Both the position numbers and the translations under genes were made by a program. Below, piece by piece: positions 13,481 to 24,894 of a stretch of 64,000 nt of DNA; the first letter of the stretch is position 1; every line of letters begins with the position of its first letter. Under the pieces are notes generated by a model. The model did not search any database. It was not told the DNA's origin and was given only the letters and a program-made list of their open reading frames with translations. This stretch comes from Oxytricha trifallax (lineage: Eukaryota > Ciliophora > Spirotrichea > Sporadotrichida > Oxytrichidae), in assembly GCA_000711775.1 (NCBI GenBank), contig ARYC01017212.1:62001-126000 (forward strand), written 5' to 3'.

Positions 13481-14029
13481 ATAAAGATTAATGGTAAAAT
13501 AATTAAATTTCGTTATAAATGGGTAATAGCTTATTTTAAATGCAAATGTCGAAATGCCTTAAAAGTTACTTATTAATTTAACAGCGAATATGGAAAAATA
13601 TTATATAAATGGTGTTCAAACATAATAAGAATTACATGTATTTATAAAAAGTAATAAAATGAAACAAATCGATTTAACTATATGTTTACATTCTGTTGTG
13701 ATGAATTATTTTTAAACAAAGATTTTTTAGAATATCTTTTAATTAATTAAGTACAAATACATTTCTATGCTTAATATTAATAGGCGAAATATTTTGGGTT
13801 GATAATTATTATAATATTTTGTTGAAAAGTAATCACTTCAGTCAATATTTAGATAGAATTTGTTAGAATGTATATTATTTAAAAAGAGTAATGTGAATAA
13901 TATCAAAAAAACAAAATAAATAAACAGACAATTGGACTAGATTTTAAGTCTCGCATGTCTACTAATTTCCTATGGTAAACTCAAGTAGATTTACCAATAT
14001 TATATTCTAATTGCTATATTTTTTATACA

Positions 14030-14437
14030 ATTGTAGAAATACATTTGAAATTGGGAAAATATAGTTAATTAAATTAATAATTATTCAAAATCGGGATTAA
14101 AGTTGGCCAATTTAAACGATCTTTGGCTTATTTGATAGGGAATTCAAATTAGCTGGACTTTACTATTGGCGGTACTATTTTATCGCATCCCTGAAGTGAG
14201 ATAACTCGACTTTAATGTGAGGTGATATTTTATGAATTTGGATGTGTTTAAATAAAGTCGAGTTATCTCACTCTAGGGATGCGATAAAATAGTACCGCCA
14301 ATAGTAAAGTCCAGCTAATTTGAATTCCCTATCGAATAAGCCCAAAATCGTTTAAATTGGCCAACTTTAATCCCGATTTTGAATAATTATTAATTTAATT
14401 AACTATATTTTCCCAATTTCAAATGTATTCCTACAAT
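14030..14437. repeat. 408-bp foldback (near-perfect palindrome)
   Basis: Two arms of about 180 bp (14,030-14,210 and 14,262-14,437) are inverted copies of each other with only a few differences, around a loop of about 50 bp. The ends read ATTGTAG and CTACAAT. It has no coding capacity. The structure fits a foldback MITE. I could not define a target duplication. Confidence 0.8.
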
Positions 14438-14849
14438 ATTGAAATAACTTAATAATAAAGATCAGTATTGCTTACCAAAAAACGAAACATTAACACTATT
14501 AAATCAATAAAATTATGGTAATATATTCGTATTATGCAGAGGAAACAATATGATGGAAAGAAAAAATATATATTCAACAATATATTTGAGAAAATTGAAT
14601 TAAAACGAGTTTAAAAATATAGAAAAATATGTTAGTGGATAAATAAAAAAAATACAATGACATATCAATAAATCAAACCGGAAGTTTAAGAACCTTTTTA
14701 TCATATATAATCATCAAATGAAATTTCTCACATACAATTATCAAAAGAATTTTAGAAAATTTTACTATTATAATAAAAAAAATTTATTATAAACATAAAT
14801 GGAAACTTTAAAACAGACAAGATAAAAGAGTAAAATCTTTTTGAATTTG

Positions 14850-16290
14850 AAAGTTGTTATATTTAAATTCAAATTTGAATTGATTGAAAATTATTATAGG
14901 AATTTGCTTGCTTTTCATTTAATACACTAGGCTCTAATATATATATATAGGGAGTCTTCACAAAACAGAAAGCAACCAAATCTTAAAGGCTAGTATTTAA
15001 GGAAATTAATAAGAATAATCAGATTTATAATTTATTCCTAACTGCATCTCTAGCTAGAGCTACTCCATGCAAGACCTCTACTCATACCCAATTGATGACC
15101 TCAAGAAATACCCAGCCTCGTTGTTGGTGCAACTGTCGCCCTCCGTGCTGCCCTCCGGGGTGGAGAGTGACCATTAGCAAGAGCCATCGATGAGCTGGTT
15201 GGTACTGGCCCCCAAAGTGACATGCTTGCAGGAGAACATCAGACATCAACACCACAACATGAAGAGCATCTTAGACTTAATGTCAACCCTCTACGATCCC
15301 ATACTATCTACTGTCATCAGGACCGCATCCAGCAGACCGTGGAGTGCTACCTGGCCAGGAGACGTCAGACATTCGCGTTGAAGACGCCCACCAAGAAGGG
15401 AGAGAAGCCCATTAAAGACTTTAAGATTAATGATGGAGTCTAATTCTATTCACTTACTACATAGGACGCGCCCAAAGCAACAGGTGGGGGCCCTATCTAG
15501 TAAATGGCCAACAACCAGCGATAGCTATCGACGATTGATCGACACCTGTTCACGACATCACAATTAGAGTTCACCCAGACTCGTAACTCTCCCTCAGTGG
15601 TGCCCTTCTACGAATGTGCCGATCCGTTCGAAAGCTGATGACTGAATGAAGAATCTTTGGCGTGCCTAACGGCGAGCTATAATCATGCTATCGATTTCCT
15701 CTAAACAGAAAGGGAATCCACCAAGGGCATCCCGCCACATACATGGGGAAGAGAACTGGTCTCTAGATGAAAGGGAGAAGCCTTGAGGGATCAGCAGGTA
15801 TATTTTCTAGGAGATTATCATAATCGTTCTAACTGCCAAGGAAATAGGTCTCAGGGTGCTCGCTCGATGCCATAGGATGGTTCCTCCAAATAAAGATCTC
15901 AACTTATCTCGGCCCCTAAGACACTTGTTTAAGTCGGAGACCCCATCTCCGTAGAAAGAAACATGGAGAATCGAGTGGTGCCTTTGGCCTTCCCCTATAC
16001 GAAGATCTTCCCATGACTTCCCCTGCAATAATGGTTTGACAAAAATGCCAAGATGCTCAATGTGGAGACCAGCCTCCTGCTGATGAATAAGTCTAAAGGG
16101 AGAGGAAAAACTCGTGAATGGGGGTCTTATTAAGTAGAGTAAGCCAGAGAGGCGCGAAAGAAGAGAAGATGACGATGGCATTTATTTAGAAGAATTAAGG
16201 GCTGGCTGCGGAGGGTGCAGAGGCGGCAGATATGGCTTTTGAGGATAATATGAAGATGGCAGATGTCTTGGGGGTAGGCCATAAAGAGAT
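14850..16290 (+). repeat. Dispersed repeat, copy A of a duplicated segment
   Basis: This 1.4-kb segment matches 42,695-44,065 in the same orientation, including a short TA run, the shared line GGGAGTCTTCACAAAACAG or a close variant, and the decayed gene inside it. Homology starts in AT-rich DNA upstream of the TA run and fades after the block AGAGGCGGCAGA. Copy A has a short extra stretch near 16,035-16,110 relative to copy B. GC is far above the surroundings. Confidence 0.75.
15067..16290 (+). pseudogene. Decayed unknown gene, copy A
   Basis: From ATG 15,067 the frame begins MQDLYSYPIDDLKKYPAS, parallel to MQDPYQYPMDDHKKYPAS in copy B. Conserved blocks follow: ARRRQTFALKTP, TTQDAPKA, FYECADPFES, ACLTASYNHAIDFLQTE and VGDPISVERNMENRV. 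Differences from copy B sit largely at third codon positions, so the ancestor was coding. At least one frame break and several in-frame TGAs are present, and two TGAs (after PFES and after KIFP) are shared with copy B. The long reverse frames over the same DNA are shadows. Family unknown. Confidence 0.5.
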
Positions 16291-16479
16291 AAATCAGAGA
16301 GTGACAATACAGTGGAGAGACCAGCAATGGAGGAATCGCAGGAGGCAGAAGATGACCTCGGAAAGAATTTGATTGCAAAGAAGCAAAGGAGAATGTAAGA
16401 CATAGGAGACATGCCAAATAAAAGATTGTTGAGAGAAAAAATGGAAGACTAAAAGCAATAATAATAATCAGCAACTGAA

Positions 16480-16990
16480 TCTACAAAGTAACAATAATGA
16501 GTGTGAATAAAAGTAAATTAAGTATCTATAATTAGATTGTTCATATAAATTGGCTCGATAATTAAGACACTTAAATAATTAAAATGGATTTGTATTTGAT
16601 TTTTTTTCTCACTAGTTTCTACATTATTTTATAAGAATTTAAAACGTTGTATAAGGTAGTAGTATAAAAATATACTAAAAATGAATCAGGAAAATGTTTT
16701 TAACATAGAGAAGAAACTCTTGAATTTATCAAATAATACAAAAAATTACATAAAGATAAATATTATTATCAAAGATAAAAAAGCAAGAATTATATCGAAA
16801 ATTGTAGGAATATGAAAAGATAATCAGCAACCTTTAAGTTTAGAGCGCTTAATGATATAATTTAAAAATTATAAAAACCTTATTTTTTGTTTATTAAAAT
16901 ATCATTTCCTAATTGAAAATTATTTTGGATATTATAAAAGAGATAACAAAAATGCAATTATAACATCAACCAAGAAATATTTAAGAGCCA
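16480..16990. other. AT-rich spacer, nothing recognised
   Basis: Spacer between the duplicated segment and the polymerase fossil. I see no motif or repeat in it. Confidence 0.4.
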
Positions 16991-18440
16991 AAGGAATAAA
17001 TTATTTAGAATATGGGAGGAAGAAGAGATAGATCAAAACTAAGAAAATACATTTATTAAAAATGGTTTTAATAAAAATGGTAACTAAGTGAGGCATAAAT
17101 TAATTTAAAAATAGGCTTTGATACTTTTGATTAGATAATATTAAGACTTTGGGAACTAATTAATTCTAAAAACATGATTGTAGATGATTCGAAAATAAAA
17201 ACAATAATGAACTATGCATATTAAGATATAAAAGAATAAGTTGAAGAATAACCAGAATAACTACCAAATAATAATACTAATGTTGTTTTTGATCAGGAAA
17301 TTATTTTACCAGATAGTTCTAGAAAGTTTTCCATTGATTTAAGATATTATTTCAATGAACATGATATCTAATTAGGTATTAATGATGCAATGAAATTAAG
17401 AAGATTATGTGATGCTATTGAATTGATATTATAAGATCATTATTAGAACATTATTAGATATATGGGAATGAAACTTTGTTACAAAAATCAGTGGGTTCAG
17501 ATGATTATAGATTTATCAGTATATGATAATCTATAAAATACCATTTTAAGCAAATTATAAAAATGTTAAAGAAATTGTTGATATATTCTTCGATAAAATT
17601 AAAGAGATAAAAGAAGATTACAATAGAAGAGATAATAATGTTACAGAAGATATTATTAGAATTAGATCCGTCATTATATTTTCAAGATTTATCTATTAAA
17701 AAGAAATTAGGGGTATTACATTAACAATTTAATAAGGAAATGAGAAATATTTTACAATTGATACTGGTACATATGCAAATTGTGTTTTTGTCACAATATA
17801 TGTTTGTTTGTACTATAAACAAACAACTTAAATATTATTCGATGAAACAAAGAGATAAGATAATGCAAGATAATTTAAATTTAGATATTAGTTTACAAAT
17901 TAATTTATGAGTAAAGGTGTATTATTATTATATTTTGAAGAAATTGCGAAAAAATTGGGAATTTTTCTTTACATTTAATGAGGTTTATGAAAAAACTTCT
18001 TAATTTAATTATGGTATAACAGAAATCAGAGATAAAATTGTAGTTAATCATTGTGTACTATAATTAAATGGAAAGATATTAAAAAATATTTAGAACCCTC
18101 AGTGGTATAATAACTTATAAAAATGCAAGAAGAATATATAAAAATAAATAAAGATTAAAATAGACATTTAAACACACATTAAAATAAATATTAAAACCTC
18201 AAGAAATTCAAACAAAAATTATAAATTAAACCAAAGTAAAATTCTTTTTTCGATATTTTAAAAAAATAAGACTAAGAAATAATTAAACATTATGTCTTAT
18301 ATTTTGATAATTTTAACTTAGACAATGCATTAAAATAATTGGGAAATTTAATGAGAAAACATGGTAAGATTACTAAATGTGGATGTTAATTAATAATTAA
18401 TAATATATAGCGACAGGAAAATAAGAACAATAATAATGTA
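16990..18440 (+). pseudogene. Fossil of a virus-like element: probable N-terminal region of type-B DNA polymerase
   Basis: Natural-looking protein in the ciliate code occurs here, with short blocks such as FSIDLRYYFNEHDIQLGIND and TIDTGTYANCVFVTIYV. I assign it to the polymerase by position and strand: it is followed, across the SecA element, by the exonuclease block. It is broken. The assignment to the N-terminal region is inference, not motif-based. Confidence 0.4.
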
Positions 18441-18469
18441 AGGAAGAATTCTAATATATATATATATAT

Positions 18470-18573
18470 AAACCCCAATACATATATGCGTGATAGATCT
18501 ATAAGTTGGTATAGTGATGATTTAATATCGATAAATAGCGAAATTCCAAACTTCACAATTTAACTTATTATAG
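18470..18573 (+). repeat. Left terminal inverted repeat of the SecA element
   Basis: It pairs with 28,795-28,897 over about 100 bp, from AAACCCCAATACATATATG to CACAATTTAACTTATTAT. A TA run precedes it. Confidence 0.85.
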
Positions 18574-18973
18574 GGCCTTCAAAGTGCAGTTTCCAATGAT
18601 CAGTAATATGGGAAAAAAGTTCGAATTTTATTTCGGTCCCATACTTTACCATTGGATAGAGCACAGTGCGTAGATGTAGAATATGTGGTCCTTACCCTAC
18701 TTTTGACATCTGTGAGCTGAGTTGCGTCATTTGCAAGGTTCATGGGGCACTCGTTTTGAACCTCCCTCTTTTCCTTAATTCAAATTTTAATTAAATTATT
18801 AATACTATTAAATTTTAAAACTTAACTACTATGGTGGAATTCAAAGGACCATAGTCTCGTTCATGTTCACTTGCTTTAGCTCTCAATTCCTGCAAAAGCG
18901 TAGACTTCATGTCTCTCTTGCCTGTGGTCATTACTTCCAACCAGTGCAATCAAATCCCAAGTTTAATCGAGCA

Positions 18974-18990
18974 GGGGTTTTGGGGTTTTG
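18974..18990 (+). repeat. Solo 17-bp telomeric repeat
   Basis: GGGGTTTTGGGGTTTTG is exactly the right-hand terminal sequence of the two TBEs in this window. The DNA upstream matches neither of their inverted repeats and no partner end was found nearby. It could be the remaining end of another TBE subfamily or a captured telomere. Confidence 0.7.
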
Positions 18991-21900
18991 AAGGGCGATA
19001 AGCATTTATTATTAAGCTTATTTTAATTCAGCAAAAATTTAATCGATTTAAACAAATAAATTTATCAATTCTCAATCTAAAGCTAATACAATTCAAATAC
19101 AATCTATATAAAATTCAATATATTGATATATAAAGAACAAAAAATATTTATTTAAATTATCTTATTGTATATAAATAAAATTTGATATTCTTATATTTTT
19201 ATCTTCATATTTTATATTTTATTCTAATTTATTTTGACTTTGTATTTTAGCTATTTTTTTAGTTTTTATTTTTTTACTTATTTTTAAGAAATTAAATTTC
19301 TATAATAACTCAATTTATAATTTCAAAATTTTCATTACCAAATGAAATAATATGTTTATTTTATCTTACTATATTTTATAATTAATTGATATTATTTTAC
19401 TATATAGTTTCAATGATTGAAAAATTTTACTCATAAATATAATTCTTACTTAAAATTTATATTTTGCTTACACTCCTTAGTGAATATTTTTAGAAAATAG
19501 TTAAAGTATCATTTGTTTCATTTTATTCAAAAGTCTAAAATGTTATTTATAAATTCTTTACTAATATTAATTTAACTCAAATTTACTTTGATTATTATAA
19601 ATGTACAGATAATAACCAATATTATATACTTTTATAAAATCTACAACATAATGAATAAATACTTAATATAGAAATAAATAAAAATATGAAACAAATTTCT
19701 ATCAATTTATTTGAAAATATTTATTAAATTAATTAATATATTAATAAAATTATAAATTATCATGTCTCACTATGAACTAGTCTCTGAATCATATTCATTA
19801 TCTTCATAGTCTGATTGTCTACCTTTACTTGCCTTAAAGTTTGCAGTTTTAGCTTTGGTATTGAGTGATTTCTTGATTTACTTGGAATTTTTGGAAATTT
19901 GCTGCTAATTTTCATTGATATCATCTGCCTTTCTTAAATTGCCTCTCTTCTATACAAGTTAATAATTTCATTTAGAATTATTTTTCTGAGGAATTGACAA
20001 TTAATGTAAATTGAAAATGTTTTGCTGTAGTTAAGATTTATGTATGATTTTCTAAACAAATGCATTCAGGTTTCCCCATTTGTTTGATACTAAAGTATAA
20101 TTCAAATTTTAATAAAACTAATTTAATATGCTGCCTATTTTCAATTTTTCTGACTTAAATAAATTTGGAATCAATTTTGCATTATAAAAAGTGTTTACGC
20201 TTCCAAGGTATTTCTATTCAAACTGATAAATAGGAATTGAATGAATCTTATCTATGAAATTGTTTTAAACTTTATTGATTCTTGCATCTAATTTATAAAT
20301 TGTGCCAAATTAATTAAAAAAATACCACTCATTTGATATTCTTTTTAATACTATAAAATTGGAGCGTTTGGTGTTTTACAGTTAAATCAAAACTGGTGAA
20401 TGATTATGCTTATTTAACACATCTAAGATATTCCCAGATTTTTAATTGTAATTTTGAATTTAAAATAAGGTGAGAGATTCAAATGCTTGCAACTAATATT
20501 AATTAAATTTGCTATCAATAATTAATCCTTGCAATTAATCAATATCAAAGAGTATATTTTGGAAAATTGCATTCTTTAGTTTTTGATTATCATTAAGATC
20601 TAATATCGAATGCTATATAATTTATTCCTTGCATATGTATAGGTGAAATCCCATGAATAAGTTAAAACTATGGAATAATTCTTAAATTTAAAGGGGAAAT
20701 TCTTGTTAAATTGAATATATTTAAGATTTCTAATTGAAATCATCTAGAGAAATTGAACAATTTATATTGTTCTCATACATAGGTCCTTTAAAGAAATGCT
20801 AGAAATTTGTAGGAATATTGCAAATTAATTATGATGGTTGTAGGAAATAAATTTGCTCAAATTTATCTTAATTCCCACTTATTGAATTAATATTGGATTC
20901 ATCTTATTCATGGAGGAATTATGAATGTATTTTAGCAACAATAGTTTTAGTCTAAGGTTTAAAACTAAATAATTAGGTATTAATTTACTAACTTTGTTAG
21001 TTTATGATATCATTTTGTTGATCAAATTGATTTTATAAATCTAATGATAAAGTTTTCATAACCTAATCCATTTAACTTTATGTTAAATTTATTTACTTAA
21101 GTGTTGGTGAGTTATTTGCATTTGTTGATAAAGTAGAATTTTAACCACCCATAGTTTAAATTTGTAATTATTTACTTGGATTAGGAGGAACAGAGCTTGT
21201 CTATTACTAAGACCCATTGTTCTTATTATTGCCACCCATCGCTTTTAAATGATTTAAATTAAAATTAATCAAGAAATCTAAGTTAAGTGAGACTTATAAA
21301 TTATTTTATAAGAAATTATTATAAAAATTATTATATAAAATTATTTTATGTAAATTTGTTGAGTAGGGGGATAAAAAATTGGTAATTTTAATTAAAATAT
21401 AAATTATGAAAAAACTTTGCCACCCTATTTTATTATGATTGATATAAAAATTAATATAATAATAAGATGTATTATTAAAACATAGACAAATAAAGTTTTC
21501 TCTAAAATTTTATTTATAAATTTTAAAAATTTTATAATTTAAATCACAAATATTTGTAAGTTATTTAATAAAATTTACTTATTTATTGAATAAAGGTAAG
21601 AAGTTACTTTAGAAAATTGAATAATTTTATAATACAAGTTTTAATCCAAAAAAATATATATGAATGAAAGTAAATTTATTTTAAGATTAAGAGTAAATAA
21701 TTTAAATAAAAGTCTACAATTCAAAGAAAATTTATATTTAATATCATAGAATGTTAAAGTAAAATTTGAGCTTATAATATAATATTTTAACTAATCAAGA
21801 ATAAGTTCTATTAAGAACCAATATAAGAATATTTATATGGCTTACTATAATGTGAAATTTTTGTAATAAAATTTTCGAAATATATTTATTTCAATATAAC

Positions 21901-23640
21901 TTACAGAAATTGTCATGATTTAAATTCAAATCTGAATTGTTTAACTATCGATTTGTGAATTGGCTAAAATTCTATTCTTAATGCTGTAATTCTAATTTTG
22001 AAATATTCCCAAGAGTAAATTAATTCATTAAAGTAGCAATAACTTTAGGAAAGCATTAATTGCTCAAAACTCTAAAGAATTCAAGTAATTATCAAAGTGT
22101 GCAAGTATCTCTCTATTTTAAACATTCTTTAAATTTGAATTATAAATTTTAAAATATAAGATATTTTGAATTATATGATTTATAAACACTTAACAAAAAC
22201 CATCATAGGTTCAATTAATAATAATATTTATATTTAATTTTTATAATTCATAAGAACTATGTTTGGATATGTATAATTTTTATGAAGCAAATAAATCTTT
22301 AATGAATTAGTTTATATGCAATGAATTAAATTAGAAATATGTTACAAACTGAACTTTGATTCAATAATATCTCAAATTTTTTATAAATTTGAATTCATAT
22401 TATTTGAAAGAACTTGATACTGTTAGAAGCTTTCATAATTTAGAATTCTAATATTCGCAATGAAGGATATAAGAATGACATGGATTAGTTGTAAATAAAT
22501 GAAGTATTGAGATTTTTTTGTTTAACATTTAAGTATTTAATTATCAAGACTAATATTTATTTTACTCTTAAAAATATATCAAGTATAATTTAGAATTTTT
22601 AGTAGTTAATAAATCAAAGTTAGTAAAGAATTTATAAATTTATAAGTATTAATCATCAATATTTTTACAATCCTTCTTATTATTATAAATCGATTGAATT
22701 ATAATTAAAGGTAAATTTAAAGTATTAGAACTTCCAAAAACAATAATAATCAATTGTAATACAGTATGATAAAATTCTTACACAGGAATAAAAATTATAT
22801 TGAACTTTTATAAATTTTATAATTTAAATTTATAATTAAATGGATAATAAATTCTCTATGAATTTAAAAATTATAAACATATGATATCAAAAGATAATTT
22901 TTCAATTTTTAGTTTTATATTGAATTGTTATGAATTTGATTTTCATAATCTAATGACTAAATTAAAAGTTTATTGAATTATATGAAATGAAATCTGTAAG
23001 CATACTAATATGTTATTGCTAAATTTGCTATCAAGATTTAATTATCCACAATAAGCTTATAATAATTCAATTCTGGAATGCTATATATTATAATGTTATA
23101 TAAGAAGATTTTACTATGTTATTTGTGAGAGAGATATGAATCCATAAATAATTACTTCAATTCGTGTCTCTTAATAAAATCAATATAAAATTCCATAAAT
23201 TGTATTCCATTTCGCTATGTATTTCTGTCTAAATAATTTAATAATATAAAGGATTGCTAATATAAAAAATTTATATATATTAATTAAAAAATATATAGAA
23301 TTGTTAAAAAATAAAGTCTTTGTTTGACATTGATACTTTGAATTATATTTCTATACTTATTTATATTAAATTTTAATTCTAGAAATACTTAAAAATATTG
23401 ATAAAAAGCTTTTTATGCTCTAAATTTCTTAATATACTTAAAAATGTAAAATAGAGATGAATTTGCTGTAAAAAATAAAAAAATATAAATTATATAAAAA
23501 TTTTAGATAAAATTTATGTAAAATTAAATAGAGATTGAAAATATATCATTTTAAAAATTAAAGTTCTAAATGAATATAAAAAGAGAAATAATTTCTTAAA
23601 AATTCATGATCTTAAATCTAATTATTTTTCAAATAGACTT
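18991..23640. other. AT-rich filler inside the SecA element
   Basis: About 4.6 kb of very AT-rich DNA with no recognised gene, separating the left terminal repeat from the gene pair. It may be an inserted sequence, decayed element DNA or eliminated spacer. Confidence 0.5.
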
Positions 23641-23818
23641 AATTTCCTAATAATGAATTACTTTGGTGCTGGTAGGAAATCCGCATGCGGAAATCGGATC
23701 ATGCTGAAGGCATTTCATAATAGTGAAAATGACTATCTCATTATAGTAACAGTGCTGTCTTCATGAGCCAATATTTGGCTATTTAAAACGGCTGATGGCA
23801 CCCTCCTATTAGAATTTA

Positions 23819-24624
23819 ATGAACCAAGCGTAACTTACTGGCATCAATGTTTAAGAACTAGCTTAGAAGTGCAAAAGCAAGAAAGAGCTCTACAACTTTC
23901 TCACCCAGGATTGTCGGGCCTTCTTACCCAAGCCTGATTCAACCAACATTTACTTCTTCAAGTCCATCATAAGAGCAAAGAAGGAGGTAAGCATCTCTCC
24001 TTAATTGTAACCGTCTTCATAGTACATCAGAAGAGAAGACATCAAAGTGTCCGCAGTGCCTCACATAGAGGGACTTACAGTCCAGGACTTCCTCGATTAT
24101 GCGAGAGACATTTCCAGACTACTCAACTTTCTCCCTGATGAGCGAGACTGGGTCCACTTAGACAGGCAATGGATCTGTGATTTGCTCTATACCTTAGACA
24201 CCGACGGAGTCACCAACATGATTCACGATGCAATGCTTTAACGGAAAGAAAGGCTTGAGCAAAGCAGAGACCTAGTCATTGAAATGAGACCTGAATTTGT
24301 TGACGCACTCTCTAGATGCCTCAGCTTCAGCAGTAAGTTTACTCTCTTTACCTTTCCTTTGTAGCCGAGAGAGGCAAAGCTGTGAATCTCATGAAGGACT
24401 CATCTAAAAGGAAGAGAATAAGAGATGAAATTGAAGAGGTGAAAGATTATGAGACAGCCTTGAAGTCAGACAGGCAGCTCTTTCTATAAGAAACTAAGAG
24501 GCTGAAGCAAGAGCATGATAACTTGGAAAGTGAAGTACTTGACTTACGCAAAATGAAGGAGCAAGTTATGCAAGACTTCGGCTCTCAGAATCTGGAAGGG
24601 CAGGTGCAGAACTTCAGCCTTTGA
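23819..24624 (+). CDS. Unknown 245-aa protein with C-terminal coiled coil, partner of the SecA-like gene
   Basis: Three exons (23,819-23,986, 24,023-24,332, 24,365-24,624) total 738 nt and read without any TGA from ATG (MNQAQLTGINVQELAQKC) to TGA 24,622. Both introns (36 and 32 nt) run from GTAAG to TAG, and the exons join in frame. Residues about 1-160 are mixed, with DYARDISRLLNFLPDERDW. Residues about 165-235 are rich in Lys, Glu, Arg and Leu and look like a coiled coil. There is no signal peptide or membrane segment and the family is unknown. It is tail-to-tail with the SecA-like gene, about 270 bp away, inside the same terminal repeats, so the two may act together. Intact splicing and frame argue for recent function. 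Confidence 0.75.
23987..24022 (+). other. 36-nt intron
   Basis: Runs GTAAGC to TTCATAG between exons 1 and 2 of the 245-aa gene. Exon 1 is 168 nt (56 codons), so the intron is in phase 0. Confidence 0.75.
24333..24364 (+). other. 32-nt intron
   Basis: Runs GTAAGT to TTTGTAG with a pyrimidine-rich interior, between exons 2 and 3 of the 245-aa gene. Confidence 0.75.
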
Positions 24625-24894
24625 CTTCTGCTGGTCTCTATTCTCATCCATTCTCTGAACACTACTAATAGAAAGAGTTAGAATATGGTGAATTCTTTTA
24701 GAAATTAAGCTTTAAAATCATCTTCTTTTTAACCCCTCTCTTTAGGGGTTCCTATGATCTATATCACTTTTCAAGTTTCTCTTTTAATTTGAAGCCTTCT
24801 TCAACCAGGCTTCCATACTTTCTTCGACCTCTTCATGCTCCTTGTAAGTTTCACTAAAAGACTTGTCTCTGCAACTCCTCCTTACAAGTATAAC

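Noticed and set aside
15807-16474. Reverse-strand frames of 114-124 codons over the duplicated gene, with a counterpart near 43.7-44.1 kb
   Set aside because: The forward strand shows the conserved coding pattern (start, third-position differences). The reverse frames are shadows in higher-GC DNA.
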